Of a DNA stretch of 13,035 nt, positions 1 to 7,161 are shown piece by piece (the first letter of the stretch is position 1; each line of letters begins with the position of its first letter). This DNA comes from Flavobacteriales bacterium (GTDB taxonomy: Bacteria > Bacteroidota > Bacteroidia > NS11-12g > UBA955), in NCBI GenBank assembly GCA_947472115.1, contig CANIZU010000036.1, positions 1-13,035 on the forward strand. Direction: 5' to 3'. The notes beneath the pieces are model-generated. The model made no database searches. It worked only from the letters and a program-made list of their open reading frames with translations, and was not told the DNA's origin. The translations under genes and the position numbers were made by a program.

Positions 1-81
1 CTTGTTGCTTTCGTTGAGGACTACTACCTTCTTTGAAAGCTTTACGTCTACAAATGGACCTTTTTTAATGGATCTTGCCAT
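1..81 (-). CDS. rpsS: 30S ribosomal protein S19 (uS19), N-terminal part only
   Basis: The 27 codons visible read MARSIKKGPFVDVKLSKK and onward, the conserved start of S19. S19 sits in the head of the 30S subunit near the A site and pairs with S13. The start is ATG at 81-79, 15 bp after the rplB stop. There is no Shine-Dalgarno sequence; the spacer ends GCGAAATC before the ATG. The gene follows rplB, as in the standard S10 operon order, so it should be cotranscribed with it. The remainder lies beyond the left edge of the window. Confidence 0.95.
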   Translation of the reverse strand, partial: MARSIKKGPFVDVKLSKKVVVLNESNK

Positions 82-96
82 GATTTCGCTTATCTA

Positions 97-930
97 TTAC
101 TTATTGCGGATTGATTTTCTTTTCTCAATGATCAAGCTACTGCTACCTTTCTTCGGTGCACGTGTCTTTTGACCCTGAGAGTAAATGAGATTCCTTGAAC
201 GAGGCTGACCTCCCTTGTTGCGGCCTTCACCACCACCCATCGGGTGATCTACTGGGTTCATCGCAGAAGGACGTACGCGTGGACGCATACCCATCCAACG
301 TGAACGACCGGCCTTACCTTTACGTTCCTGATTGTGCTCATGGTTTCCTACCGTTCCAATGACAGCAAGACATGCAGCCAATATCAAACGACTTTCACCA
401 GAAGGCAACTTAATTGAAGCATACTTGCCATCACGAGCCATCAATTGGGCGTATGTACCAGCACTGCGACAAATTTTAGCACCTTGACCTGGATTCATTT
501 CGATGTTGTGAATCAAAGTTCCCAATGGAATTTCAGCCAATGGCACTGCATTTCCAATCTCTGGAGATACGCCTGGACCCTGTTCCACTTTCTGACCCAC
601 CTTCAATCCCGCAGGAGCAATGATGTATCTCTTTTCTTCACCGAATTGAACCAAAGCAATAAATGCACTGCGATTTGGATCGTATTCTACTGTCATTACC
701 TCACCAACTACTCCAAAGTTATTACGCTTGAAGTCGATGATACGATAGCGACGTTTATGACCACCCCCGATGTATCGTGAGGTGATTTTTCCTTGATTAT
801 TCCGTCCACCGGATTTGCTTAATGATACCAACAAGCTCTTCTCAGGCTTGCTAGCAGTGATTTCTGCAAACGCATTGGCAACTCTAAAGCGTTGACCAGG
901 CGTGGTGGGATTTAAACGACGTACTGCCAT
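97..930 (-). CDS. rplB: 50S ribosomal protein L2 (uL2)
   Basis: L2 is a 23S rRNA-binding protein needed for subunit association and peptidyl-transferase centre assembly. The 277-residue product has the usual family length. The strongly conserved C-terminal segment is present: NPVDHPMGGGEGRNKGG at residues 225-241, in which His229 matches the universally conserved histidine of L2. The basic C-terminal tail (residues 255-277) is also present. The start ATG at 930-928 is only 2 bp after the rplW stop, the junction reading TAATCATGG, so reinitiation or translational coupling is likely. No Shine-Dalgarno sequence is seen. It is part of the minus-strand ribosomal operon. Confidence 0.97.
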   Translation of the reverse strand: MAVRRLNPTTPGQRFRVANAFAEITASKPEKSLLVSLSKSGGRNNQGKITSRYIGGGHKRRYRIIDFKRNNFGVVGEVMTVEYDPNRSAFIALVQFGEEKRYIIAPAGLKVGQKVEQGPGVSPEIGNAVPLAEIPLGTLIHNIEMNPGQGAKICRSAGTYAQLMARDGKYASIKLPSGESRLILAACLAVIGTVGNHEHNQERKGKAGRSRWMGMRPRVRPSAMNPVDHPMGGGEGRNKGGQPRSRNLIYSQGQKTRAPKKGSSSLIIEKRKSIRNK

Positions 931-932
931 GA

Positions 933-1217
933 TTAGATGTTTTCGTAAAAGTCTATGTTAAATCCTTCTTTTAATGTGACAATGGCCTTCTTATACTTTG
1001 CAGTATAACCGGAGATTTGGCCTGTGCGTCTGTTACGACGCGACTTCCCCCGCTGGATCATGGTGTTTACTGATGCAACTTCCACTCCATAGAATTCCTC
1101 AATGGCTTTCTTAATTTCATCCTTATTTGACTTTGGGTCAACGATGAAACCATACTGACCACGCTTATCCATGATAGCGGTCATTTTCTCAGTAATCAAC
1201 GGCTTCTTAAGTATCAT
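933..1217 (-). CDS. rplW: 50S ribosomal protein L23 (uL23)
   Basis: This 94-residue protein opens MILKKPLITEKMT, the typical L23 start with the PLITEK motif. It contains KDEIKKAIEEFYGVEVASVNT, the family's central helix-strand region, and a basic RRNRRTG loop (about residues 61-67). L23 lines the nascent-chain exit tunnel and is a docking site for trigger factor and SRP. Its ATG overlaps the rplD stop in an ATGA tetranucleotide (1214-1217), a classical coupled junction. The gene order L4-L23-L2 is the standard S10 operon order. Length is normal for the family. Confidence 0.96.
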   Translation of the reverse strand: MILKKPLITEKMTAIMDKRGQYGFIVDPKSNKDEIKKAIEEFYGVEVASVNTMIQRGKSRRNRRTGQISGYTAKYKKAIVTLKEGFNIDFYENI

Positions 1218-1840
1218 TTTGTATTTGCCTCCTGAATCTTGGCGATTGAACTTTCAGTTAAAATTAATTGACCCGCTTTCATCACTTCGTATGTGTTCAT
1301 ATCTGAAGCACGCATTACGGTGTTTCCTTCAATGTTACGACCACTCAATACGATGTTCTTCTGGATCTCAGACGTTACAAATAATGTACGACCAGTCACC
1401 TTCAAAGCTTTCAACATGTTAGCGAACTCAGATGTTTTTGGTGTGGCCATATCAAAATCTTCAACGATCATGATATTGTTTGTTCTTGCCTTGTAAGAAA
1501 GGGCCGACAAACGAGCCAAACGCTTCAACTTTTTGTTCAACTTGAAAGAGTAGTCACGTGGACGGGGACCGTGAATACGAGCACCACCTACAAAAATACC
1601 TGCTTTCAATGAACCGTGACGTGCACCTCCTGTACCTTTCTGACGGAAAATCTTCTTGGTAGAACGGTGTATTTCTTTTCTCTCTTTGGTTTTGTGTGTA
1701 CCCTGACGCTGATTTGCCAAGAACTGCTTTACATCCAAATATATGGCGTGGTCATTTGGACTCAATCCAAATATAGACTCAGACAACGTTACCGTTCTTC
1801 CGGTCTCAGACCCTTGCTTGTTTAATACTTTAATTTCCAT
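1214..1840 (-). CDS. rplD: 50S ribosomal protein L4 (uL4)
   Basis: The 208-residue L4 binds domain I of 23S rRNA and sends a loop into the exit tunnel. The tunnel-loop region is recognisable at about residues 50-95, with HRSTKKIFRQKGTGGARHG followed by GARIHGPRPRDYSFKLNKK, as in typical bacterial L4. In E. coli, L4 represses its own operon through a leader upstream of rpsJ. Here rpsJ follows fusA by 11 bp, so that leader mechanism has no obvious room. The start ATG at 1840-1838 is 2 bp after the rplC stop, with the junction TAATCATGG identical to that before rplB. The stop overlaps the rplW start by 4 bp. Confidence 0.96.
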   Translation of the reverse strand: MEIKVLNKQGSETGRTVTLSESIFGLSPNDHAIYLDVKQFLANQRQGTHKTKERKEIHRSTKKIFRQKGTGGARHGSLKAGIFVGGARIHGPRPRDYSFKLNKKLKRLARLSALSYKARTNNIMIVEDFDMATPKTSEFANMLKALKVTGRTLFVTSEIQKNIVLSGRNIEGNTVMRASDMNTYEVMKAGQLILTESSIAKIQEANTK

Positions 1841-1842
1841 GA

Positions 1843-2460
1843 TTAACGCTCGATTATTACGGTTGAACCATTGTAACCTGGAATCGCACCTTTAATGACG
1901 ATTAGGTTCCTTTCTGAATCTATTTTCAACACTTCCAAGTTCTGGATCTTAACGCGATGTCCGCCTGTTCTACCCGCCATGCGCATTCCTTTGAATACAC
2001 GACCTGGGAATGAACAAGCTCCAATAGATCCCGGTGCACGCAAACGGTTATGCTGACCGTGAGTTGCTTCACCCACACCCGCAAAACCATGACGTTTTAC
2101 AACACCCTGAAAACCTTTTCCTTTGGCTTTTCCAACCACGTTAACAAACTCCCCTGCCTCAAACAAACTCACATCGATGATAGAACCCAACTCTGGAGCT
2201 GATTCAACATCGCGGAATTCCATTACTACACGCTTAGGCGTAGTGTTTGATTTAGTAAAGTGACCCTTCATTGCTGAAGAAGTATGCTTGTCTTTCTTTT
2301 CTCCCCATGACAATTGAACCGCTTCGTAACCGTCCGTATCTTTTGTCTTTACCTGGGTAACTACGCATGGTCCAGCTTCAACAACCGTACAAGCCAAACG
2401 CTTGCCGCCTTCGTTAAAGATACTGGTCATACCCAATTTTTTTCCAATAATTCCATTCAT
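1843..2460 (-). CDS. rplC: 50S ribosomal protein L3 (uL3)
   Basis: L3 is an early 23S rRNA-binding protein whose extension reaches the peptidyl-transferase centre. The 205-residue product starts MNGIIGKKLGMTSIF and has the core motifs APGSIGACSFPGRVFKGMRMAG and ERNLIVIKGAIPG. Where E. coli L3 has GSIGQNQ, containing the glutamine methylated by PrmB, this protein has GSIGACS. That methylation site therefore appears absent, which I believe is usual in Bacteroidota. It is the only gene in the operon with a strong Shine-Dalgarno sequence (separate entry). The gap to the rpsJ stop is 14 bp. Confidence 0.96.
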   Translation of the reverse strand: MNGIIGKKLGMTSIFNEGGKRLACTVVEAGPCVVTQVKTKDTDGYEAVQLSWGEKKDKHTSSAMKGHFTKSNTTPKRVVMEFRDVESAPELGSIIDVSLFEAGEFVNVVGKAKGKGFQGVVKRHGFAGVGEATHGQHNRLRAPGSIGACSFPGRVFKGMRMAGRTGGHRVKIQNLEVLKIDSERNLIVIKGAIPGYNGSTVIIER

Positions 2461-2468
2461 AACTACTA

Positions 2469-2477
2469 CCCTCCTTA
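2469..2477 (-). promoter_or_regulatory. Strong Shine-Dalgarno sequence of rplC
   Basis: The minus strand reads TAAGGAGGG here, where TAA is also the rpsJ stop codon, and the final G is 8 nt before the rplC ATG. This is an almost full complement of the 16S rRNA anti-Shine-Dalgarno end. The other ribosomal genes in the window have no comparable site: their upstream bases are A/T-rich or they begin at overlapping or 2-bp junctions. Bacteroidota generally use few such sites, so this one stands out. Confidence 0.75.
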
Positions 2478-2783
2478 CAATTTGATTTCAACTTCAACAC
2501 CACTAGGCAACTCAATCTTCATCAACGCATCAACAGTCTTTGTAGAACCGTTGAAAATGTCGATCAAGCGTTGGTATGTACAGTATTGAAACTGCTCCCT
2601 AGCTTTTTTGTTTACGTGAGGTGAACGCAACACTGTAAAAATCCTTTTACGTGTTGGTAGCGGCACTGGCCCACTCACCACAACCCCAGTGGTCTTAACG
2701 GCCTTCACAATCTTCTCGGCAGATTTGTCGATAAGGTTGTGGTCGAAAGACTTGAGCTTAATTCTGATTTTTTGACTTACCAT
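2475..2783 (-). CDS. rpsJ: 30S ribosomal protein S10 (uS10)
   Basis: This 102-residue protein has the S10 signature SGPVPLPTRKRIFTVLRSPHVNKKAREQF at about residues 38-66. That is the conserved loop which, in E. coli, also gives NusB/NusE function in antitermination. Length is normal. It starts 11 bp after the fusA stop with the A/T-rich spacer TAAATTACAAA and no Shine-Dalgarno sequence. The fusA-rpsJ junction joins the str and S10 gene sets into one likely transcript, without the tuf gene that sits here in many Proteobacteria. Confidence 0.97.
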   Translation of the reverse strand: MVSQKIRIKLKSFDHNLIDKSAEKIVKAVKTTGVVVSGPVPLPTRKRIFTVLRSPHVNKKAREQFQYCTYQRLIDIFNGSTKTVDALMKIELPSGVEVEIKL

Positions 2784-2794
2784 TTTGTAATTTA

Positions 2795-4897
2795 TTAACT
2801 CGTAGCGTTAGCTTTTTTCAATACTTCATCCGCAATGCTCTTTGGAGTTTCAGCAAAGTGACTGAATTCCATAGTAGACGTTGCTCGGCCAGAAGTAATC
2901 GTTCTCAATGTAGTTACATATCCGAACATTTCACTCAATGGCACTTTTGCCTTAACAATTTGAGCACCTGCACGCTCGTCGATTCCTTCTAATTGACCAC
3001 GACGACGGTTCAAGTCACCCATAACATCACCACTGTTTTCGTGAGGAGTTACTACTTCCAACTTCATGATTGGCTCCAACAATACTGGATTACAACGACG
3101 GGCTGCTTCACGGAAACCGCTACGCGCTGCAACTTCAAACGACAATGAATCTGAATCCACCGCGTGGAAGCTACCATCAAACAAACGCACTTTCATGCGA
3201 TCGATTGCATAACCTGCCAATACACCATTCGACATTGCTGCCTTGAAACCCTTTTCTACCGAAGGAATGAATTCACGAGGGATAGATCCACCCACTACAT
3301 CATTTACCCACTGAAGACCTTCACCCACAAATGAATCGTCGGCTGGACCAATAGTGAATTGGATATCCGCAAATTTACCACGACCACCGGTTTGTTTCTT
3401 ATATGTTTCACGGTGAGTGTAATCTGCAGTAATTGCTTCTTTGTATGTTACTTGAGGCGCACCTTGGTTACATTCAACCTTAAATTCACGCTTCAAACGA
3501 TCCAAAATAATTTCCAAGTGTAATTCACCCATACCACTAATGATGGTCTGACTAGTTTCCTGATCTGAATGTACACGGAATGTAGGATCTTCTTCAGCCA
3601 ACTTCGACAACGCGTTGCCCAATTTGTCAGAATCTGCTTGAGTTTTTGGTTCGATAGCCAAACCAATTACTGGCTCAGGGAATACCATTGATTCCAATAC
3701 GATTGGATGACCTTCAGCTACCAAAGTATCACCAGTTTTGATGTCTTTGAAACCTACTGCAGCACCAATATCACCCGCTCCCAAATAATCGATAGGGTTC
3801 TGCTTGTTTGCATGCATTTGGAAGATACGTGAAATACGTTCTTTGTTTCCAGTACGCATGTTCAGCACATAAGAACCAGCATCTAATTTACCTGAATATG
3901 CACGCAAGAAACACAAACGACCTACATAAGGATCTGTTGCAATCTTAAATGCCAAAGCGGCAAAAGGCTCTTTATAATCAGGCTTACGGATCAACTCAGC
4001 ACCTGTGTCTGGGTTAGTTCCGATTGCACCACCTTTGTCGATAGGAGACGGCATCAATTCCATCACCATATCCAACATCGTTTGTACACCCTTATTCTTA
4101 AACGCAGATCCACACATCATCGGAACAATTTTCATGTCGATAACTGCTGGACGCAATGCATTCAAAATTTCTCTTTCAGTAATTGAAGTTGGATCTTCGA
4201 AGAATTTCTCCATCAACGTATCATCATACTCAGATACTGCTTCCAACAACTTCTCTCTCCACATTGTCGCTTCCTCTAACATATCAGCTGGGATATCGAT
4301 AGTCTCATAGGTCATACCTTGATCTTTCTCGTTCCAAACCATTCCACGGAAGTTGATCAAATCAACAACACCTGTGAAATTGTCTTCAGCGCCGATGGGT
4401 AACTGCAATGGAATTGCGTTACTACCCAACATACTTTTTACCTGTGCTACTACATTCAAGAAATCCGCACCGGCACGATCCATTTTGTTAACGAATCCGA
4501 TACGAGCAACGTTGTAGTTATTAGCCAAACGCCAGTTTGTCTCAGATTGAGGCTCAACGCCATCAACTGAACTAAACAAAAATACCAAGCCATCCAATAC
4601 ACGTAAAGAACGATTCACCTCAACGGTAAAATCTACGTGACCTGGGGTATCGATGATGTTAATGTGGTAATTGTTATCTAAGTATTTCCAGAAAACAGTA
4701 GTAGCCGCTGAAGTAATGGTAATACCTCGCTCCTGCTCCTGAGCCATCCAGTCCATGGTAGCCGCTCCGTCGTGTACTTCACCAATCTTGTGGTTTACAC
4801 CAGCATAGTAAAGAATACGCTCCGTAGTAGTTGTCTTACCCGCATCAATGTGGGCTGCAATACCAATGTTTCTTGTAAACGATAAATCGCGTGACAT
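2795..4897 (-). CDS. fusA: Translation elongation factor G (EF-G)
   Basis: EF-G is the GTPase that drives ribosomal translocation and, with RRF, ribosome recycling. The 700-residue length is typical. All G motifs are visible: P-loop AHIDAGKT (residues 15-22), switch I RGITI (57-61), DTPGH (83-87) and NKMD (137-140), followed by GSAFKNKG in the G5 region. Domain II to V sequence is intact, ending with the RTITSGRATSTMEFSHF segment of domain V. The LFSSVDGVEPQSETNW stretch looks like Bacteroidota EF-G rather than proteobacterial EF-G. The gene starts 17 bp after rpsG and has no strong Shine-Dalgarno sequence. Intact G motifs and operon position favour canonical EF-G over a paralogue. Confidence 0.97.
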   Translation of the reverse strand: MSRDLSFTRNIGIAAHIDAGKTTTTERILYYAGVNHKIGEVHDGAATMDWMAQEQERGITITSAATTVFWKYLDNNYHINIIDTPGHVDFTVEVNRSLRVLDGLVFLFSSVDGVEPQSETNWRLANNYNVARIGFVNKMDRAGADFLNVVAQVKSMLGSNAIPLQLPIGAEDNFTGVVDLINFRGMVWNEKDQGMTYETIDIPADMLEEATMWREKLLEAVSEYDDTLMEKFFEDPTSITEREILNALRPAVIDMKIVPMMCGSAFKNKGVQTMLDMVMELMPSPIDKGGAIGTNPDTGAELIRKPDYKEPFAALAFKIATDPYVGRLCFLRAYSGKLDAGSYVLNMRTGNKERISRIFQMHANKQNPIDYLGAGDIGAAVGFKDIKTGDTLVAEGHPIVLESMVFPEPVIGLAIEPKTQADSDKLGNALSKLAEEDPTFRVHSDQETSQTIISGMGELHLEIILDRLKREFKVECNQGAPQVTYKEAITADYTHRETYKKQTGGRGKFADIQFTIGPADDSFVGEGLQWVNDVVGGSIPREFIPSVEKGFKAAMSNGVLAGYAIDRMKVRLFDGSFHAVDSDSLSFEVAARSGFREAARRCNPVLLEPIMKLEVVTPHENSGDVMGDLNRRRGQLEGIDERAGAQIVKAKVPLSEMFGYVTTLRTITSGRATSTMEFSHFAETPKSIADEVLKKANATS

Positions 4898-4914
4898 GCT
4901 ATTAATTTCTCTTA

Positions 4915-5385
4915 TTAAACCCTAAAGTGTGCGAAAGCTTTGTTCGCTTCAGCCATTTTGTGTGTATCTTCTTTTTTCTTCACTGCAGAACCTTCGTTGC
5001 GCGATGCAGCCAAAATTTCACCAGCCAATTTCTCAGCCATTGATTTTTCGTTGCGCTTGCGAGCATATCCGATCATCCACTTCATTCCAACGGCCATACG
5101 ACGGCGGGGTTGAACTTCTGTAGGGATCTGGAATGTAGAACCACCAACACGACGTGCCTTAACCTCAACCGTAGGCATTACGTTGTTCAACGCTTTGCGG
5201 AAGGTCTCAATACCTGGCTCTTCTGTGGCTTTGGCTTCTACCAAGTCCAATGCTGAGTAAAAAATGTTGTATGCCAATGATTTCTTACCATCATACATCA
5301 TCCCGTTCACAAAACGAGTAACTACTACGTCGTTGAACTTAGGATCGGGTAACAATATGCGTTTTTTAGCGCGCGCCTTTCTCAT
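4915..5385 (-). CDS. rpsG: 30S ribosomal protein S7 (uS7)
   Basis: The 156-residue S7 is the primary 16S rRNA-binding protein that nucleates the 30S head. Family hallmarks are PDPKFNDVVVTRFVNGMMYDGKKSLAY near the N terminus, then VEVKARRVGGSTFQIPTEV and the C-terminal region ending AHFRV. The start MRKARAKKR agrees with typical S7 starts. It lies 12 bp after rpsL and 17 bp before fusA, as in the str operon. No Shine-Dalgarno sequence is seen. The length equals the most common bacterial form. Confidence 0.97.
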   Translation of the reverse strand: MRKARAKKRILLPDPKFNDVVVTRFVNGMMYDGKKSLAYNIFYSALDLVEAKATEEPGIETFRKALNNVMPTVEVKARRVGGSTFQIPTEVQPRRRMAVGMKWMIGYARKRNEKSMAEKLAGEILAASRNEGSAVKKKEDTHKMAEANKAFAHFRV

Positions 5386-5397
5386 AACTGATTGTGA

Positions 5398-5778
5398 TTA
5401 TTTCTTAGCCTTTGGTTTCTTTGTGCCATACTTACTTCTGCGCTGGTTACGACCTTCTACTCCGGCAGTATCCAATGCTCCACGTACGATGTGATAACGT
5501 ACACCCGGCAAATCCTTAACCCTGCCGCCACGTACCAAAACGATACTGTGTTCTTGCAAGTTGTGGCCTTCACCTGGAATGTAGGCGTTCACTTCTTTTC
5601 CGTTCGACAAACGTACACGAGCCACCTTACGAAGAGCCGAATTCGGCTTCTTTGGTGTAGTTGTGTATACGCGGGTACAAACACCTCTGCGCTGTGGACA
5701 AGAATCAAGTGCAGGTGACTTGCTCTTCCAAACAGTTTCCTGCCGTCCCTTTCTAATTAGCTGTTGAATTGTTGGCAT
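5398..5778 (-). CDS. rpsL: 30S ribosomal protein S12 (uS12)
   Basis: S12 lies at the decoding centre and influences translational accuracy. I chose the ATG at 5778-5776 because the product then begins MPTIQQLIRKGR, the standard S12 start, and is 126 residues long. The frame is open 28 codons further upstream, but that stretch contains the promoter and is not S12-like. TPKKPNSALRK (residues 41-51) and GGRVKDLPGVRYH (84-96) are intact. The lysines where classical streptomycin-resistance substitutions occur are therefore unchanged, and Asp89, the usual methylthiolation site, is present. It is the first gene of the minus-strand operon. Confidence 0.97.
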   Translation of the reverse strand: MPTIQQLIRKGRQETVWKSKSPALDSCPQRRGVCTRVYTTTPKKPNSALRKVARVRLSNGKEVNAYIPGEGHNLQEHSIVLVRGGRVKDLPGVRYHIVRGALDTAGVEGRNQRRSKYGTKKPKAKK

Positions 5779-5798
5779 ATTTTTCCCAAAAAGGACGG

Positions 5799-5829
5799 CA
5801 AAATTACGCCTATTATTTGTCAAAATCAA
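5799..5829 (-). promoter_or_regulatory. Bacteroidota-type promoter for the str/S10 operon
   Basis: On the minus strand the -7 element TAATTTTG (5806-5799) matches the phylum consensus TAnnTTTG. A TTG lies 20 bp upstream (5829-5827), within the accepted spacing for the -33 element. Transcription would begin a few bases downstream, leaving roughly 14-17 nt of leader before rpsL, too short for a structured attenuator. No other promoter is evident inside the operon, so this one may drive at least nine genes. Predicted from motif and spacing only. Confidence 0.7.
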
Positions 5830-5852
5830 GACCATGTCAAAAAAATATAGCA

Positions 5853-5931
5853 CTGAATTCAAAAGAAACCGAAATATCGTTCAAATTTGGGCCATTCTAG
5901 GTGTTGTACTGCCCTAAAACGCTGAATTCAA
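5853..5931. repeat. Two copies of a 10-bp word containing the palindrome TGAATTCA
   Basis: CTGAATTCAA occurs at 5853-5862 and again at 5922-5931, exactly 69 bp apart, in the 240-bp divergent region between rpsL and the DUF1573 gene. The first palindrome is centred about 55 bp from the centre of the rpsL -7 element, and the second about 60 bp from that of the DUF1573 gene. The layout resembles paired operator sites, but no known regulator is assigned and chance cannot be excluded. The rest of this intergenic region is A/T-rich with no further structure noticed. Confidence 0.4.
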
Positions 5932-5954
5932 TGACCCATCAGGCAACTTTCATC

Positions 5955-5990
5955 TTTTTTTCAACGTCTCCCATTTTGGCACTACTTTTG
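5955..5990 (+). promoter_or_regulatory. Candidate promoter for the DUF1573 gene
   Basis: TACTTTTG at 5983-5990 matches TAnnTTTG. The -33 region is weaker: a T-run at 5955-5961 lies 21 bp upstream but lacks the G of TTTG. The leader would be about 22-25 nt and has no Shine-Dalgarno sequence. It is arranged back to back with the ribosomal operon promoter. Confidence 0.5.
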
Positions 5991-6018
5991 ACAACTTAAA
6001 ACACATTCTTAACCTCCA

Positions 6019-7161
6019 ATGAATACAAAATTCTTCCGCATTTTCATTCCAACGCTACTTTTTTGCACCCAAATTGGCGCCCAAAATCCAACCATCATTA
6101 GGAAGGGTCCAGAGATCAAATTTGATTATACAAAACACGATTTTGGCAAGATTGAAGAATCCATTCATTATGCAATTCACAGATTCCCATTTACCAATAT
6201 TGGAAACTCCCCATTACACATTCAACAAGTTCATACTTCATGTGGTTGCACCACCCCCGATTGGACCCGTGATTCTATCCCTCCAGGCGGAAAAGGTTTT
6301 ATCGAAGCAAGATTCGAAACAAACAATCGAATTGGATCGTTCCAAAAATCCATTACCGTTTATTCTGATGCCTTAACGGCGTCATTGGTACACCTAGATA
6401 TCGAAGGAGAGGTTTTAAAGCCGCGAATCGACCCCAACGCTGCTGTGATACCAGACATGGGCAAAATGTCGTTCAGCGCCCCTAGCTTCTCTTTTCTTGA
6501 GCTATTAGACAATCAGCAGGACTCTCAAACCATCCGCATCACAAACGAAACGCCTTACACTGCCAATTTTGAGCCCATAAACGCATCGCAGATTCCAGCT
6601 TTCATTAAAATATTGAGTTACCCCACCGCCCTTGAACCGAATGAAATTGGGACTTTCAAAATCATGATCGACGGGACAAAAATCACCCATTACGGTTTTG
6701 GTGCGATTGAATTGCCTTACACAACAGACAACCCGGCTGCCCTATTTAATGGCATTTATGTCAACTATGTACGCCGACAGTATTTCCCAAAAATGAATGC
6801 CAAGCAACTTGCAAAGCAACCCAAATTGGAAATCGACGTCAAAGAGATCAACTGGGGCAAAAAAGTGGCTGGCGATTTACTTTACACAGATATACACTTT
6901 AAAAACATCGGCAAGACGGAATTGAAAATTCACGACATAACACAAGACTGCGGTTGTATCACATTAAAGTTCGACAAAAAGACTTTAGCGCCTGGCGAGG
7001 CTATGCCAATAAGGGTTTTCTTCGATACTGTTTTGAAGAAGGGAAATGCCAATTACAACATCTGGGTAGTTTGCAATGACCCAACGGCTCCCGAAAGAAA
7101 CGTCCCAATCAAGGCCGTATTTGATGCCAAAGTGATTGAGTGCCAAACTTGCCCTAAGTAA
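6019..7161 (+). CDS. Secreted protein with two DUF1573 domains
   Basis: The 380-residue product begins with a signal peptide (hydrophobic core about residues 5-18, likely cleavage after GAQ near 22), so it should be exported. Two related domains follow. The first (about 35-130) has FTNIGNSPLHIQQVHTSCGC with CGC at 75-77, then PPGGKG. The second (about 268-370) has FKNIGKTELKIHDITQDCGC with CGC at 311-313, then LAPGEA. This is the DUF1573 pattern, an immunoglobulin-like fold found widely in Bacteroidota with no settled function. The segment between (about 140-260) resembles a diverged third beta-sandwich but lacks CGC. The C terminus ends CQTCPK, a CxxC motif. The gene diverges from rpsL and converges exactly on yebC. 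Confidence 0.85.
   Translation: MNTKFFRIFIPTLLFCTQIGAQNPTIIRKGPEIKFDYTKHDFGKIEESIHYAIHRFPFTNIGNSPLHIQQVHTSCGCTTPDWTRDSIPPGGKGFIEARFETNNRIGSFQKSITVYSDALTASLVHLDIEGEVLKPRIDPNAAVIPDMGKMSFSAPSFSFLELLDNQQDSQTIRITNETPYTANFEPINASQIPAFIKILSYPTALEPNEIGTFKIMIDGTKITHYGFGAIELPYTTDNPAALFNGIYVNYVRRQYFPKMNAKQLAKQPKLEIDVKEINWGKKVAGDLLYTDIHFKNIGKTELKIHDITQDCGCITLKFDKKTLAPGEAMPIRVFFDTVLKKGNANYNIWVVCNDPTAPERNVPIKAVFDAKVIECQTCPK

Noticed and set aside
445..780. Plus-strand open frame opposite rplB, and similar frames opposite other ribosomal genes and fusA
   Set aside because: They are antisense to strongly conserved genes, show no family features and have no start signals.
2784..2794. S10-type autoregulatory leader before rpsJ
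   Set aside because: Only 11 A/T-rich bases separate fusA and rpsJ, so no structured leader can exist there.
5779..5862. A 28-codon N-terminal extension of rpsL
   Set aside because: The extension is not S12-like and contains the candidate promoter; the internal ATG at 5778 gives the standard S12 start.
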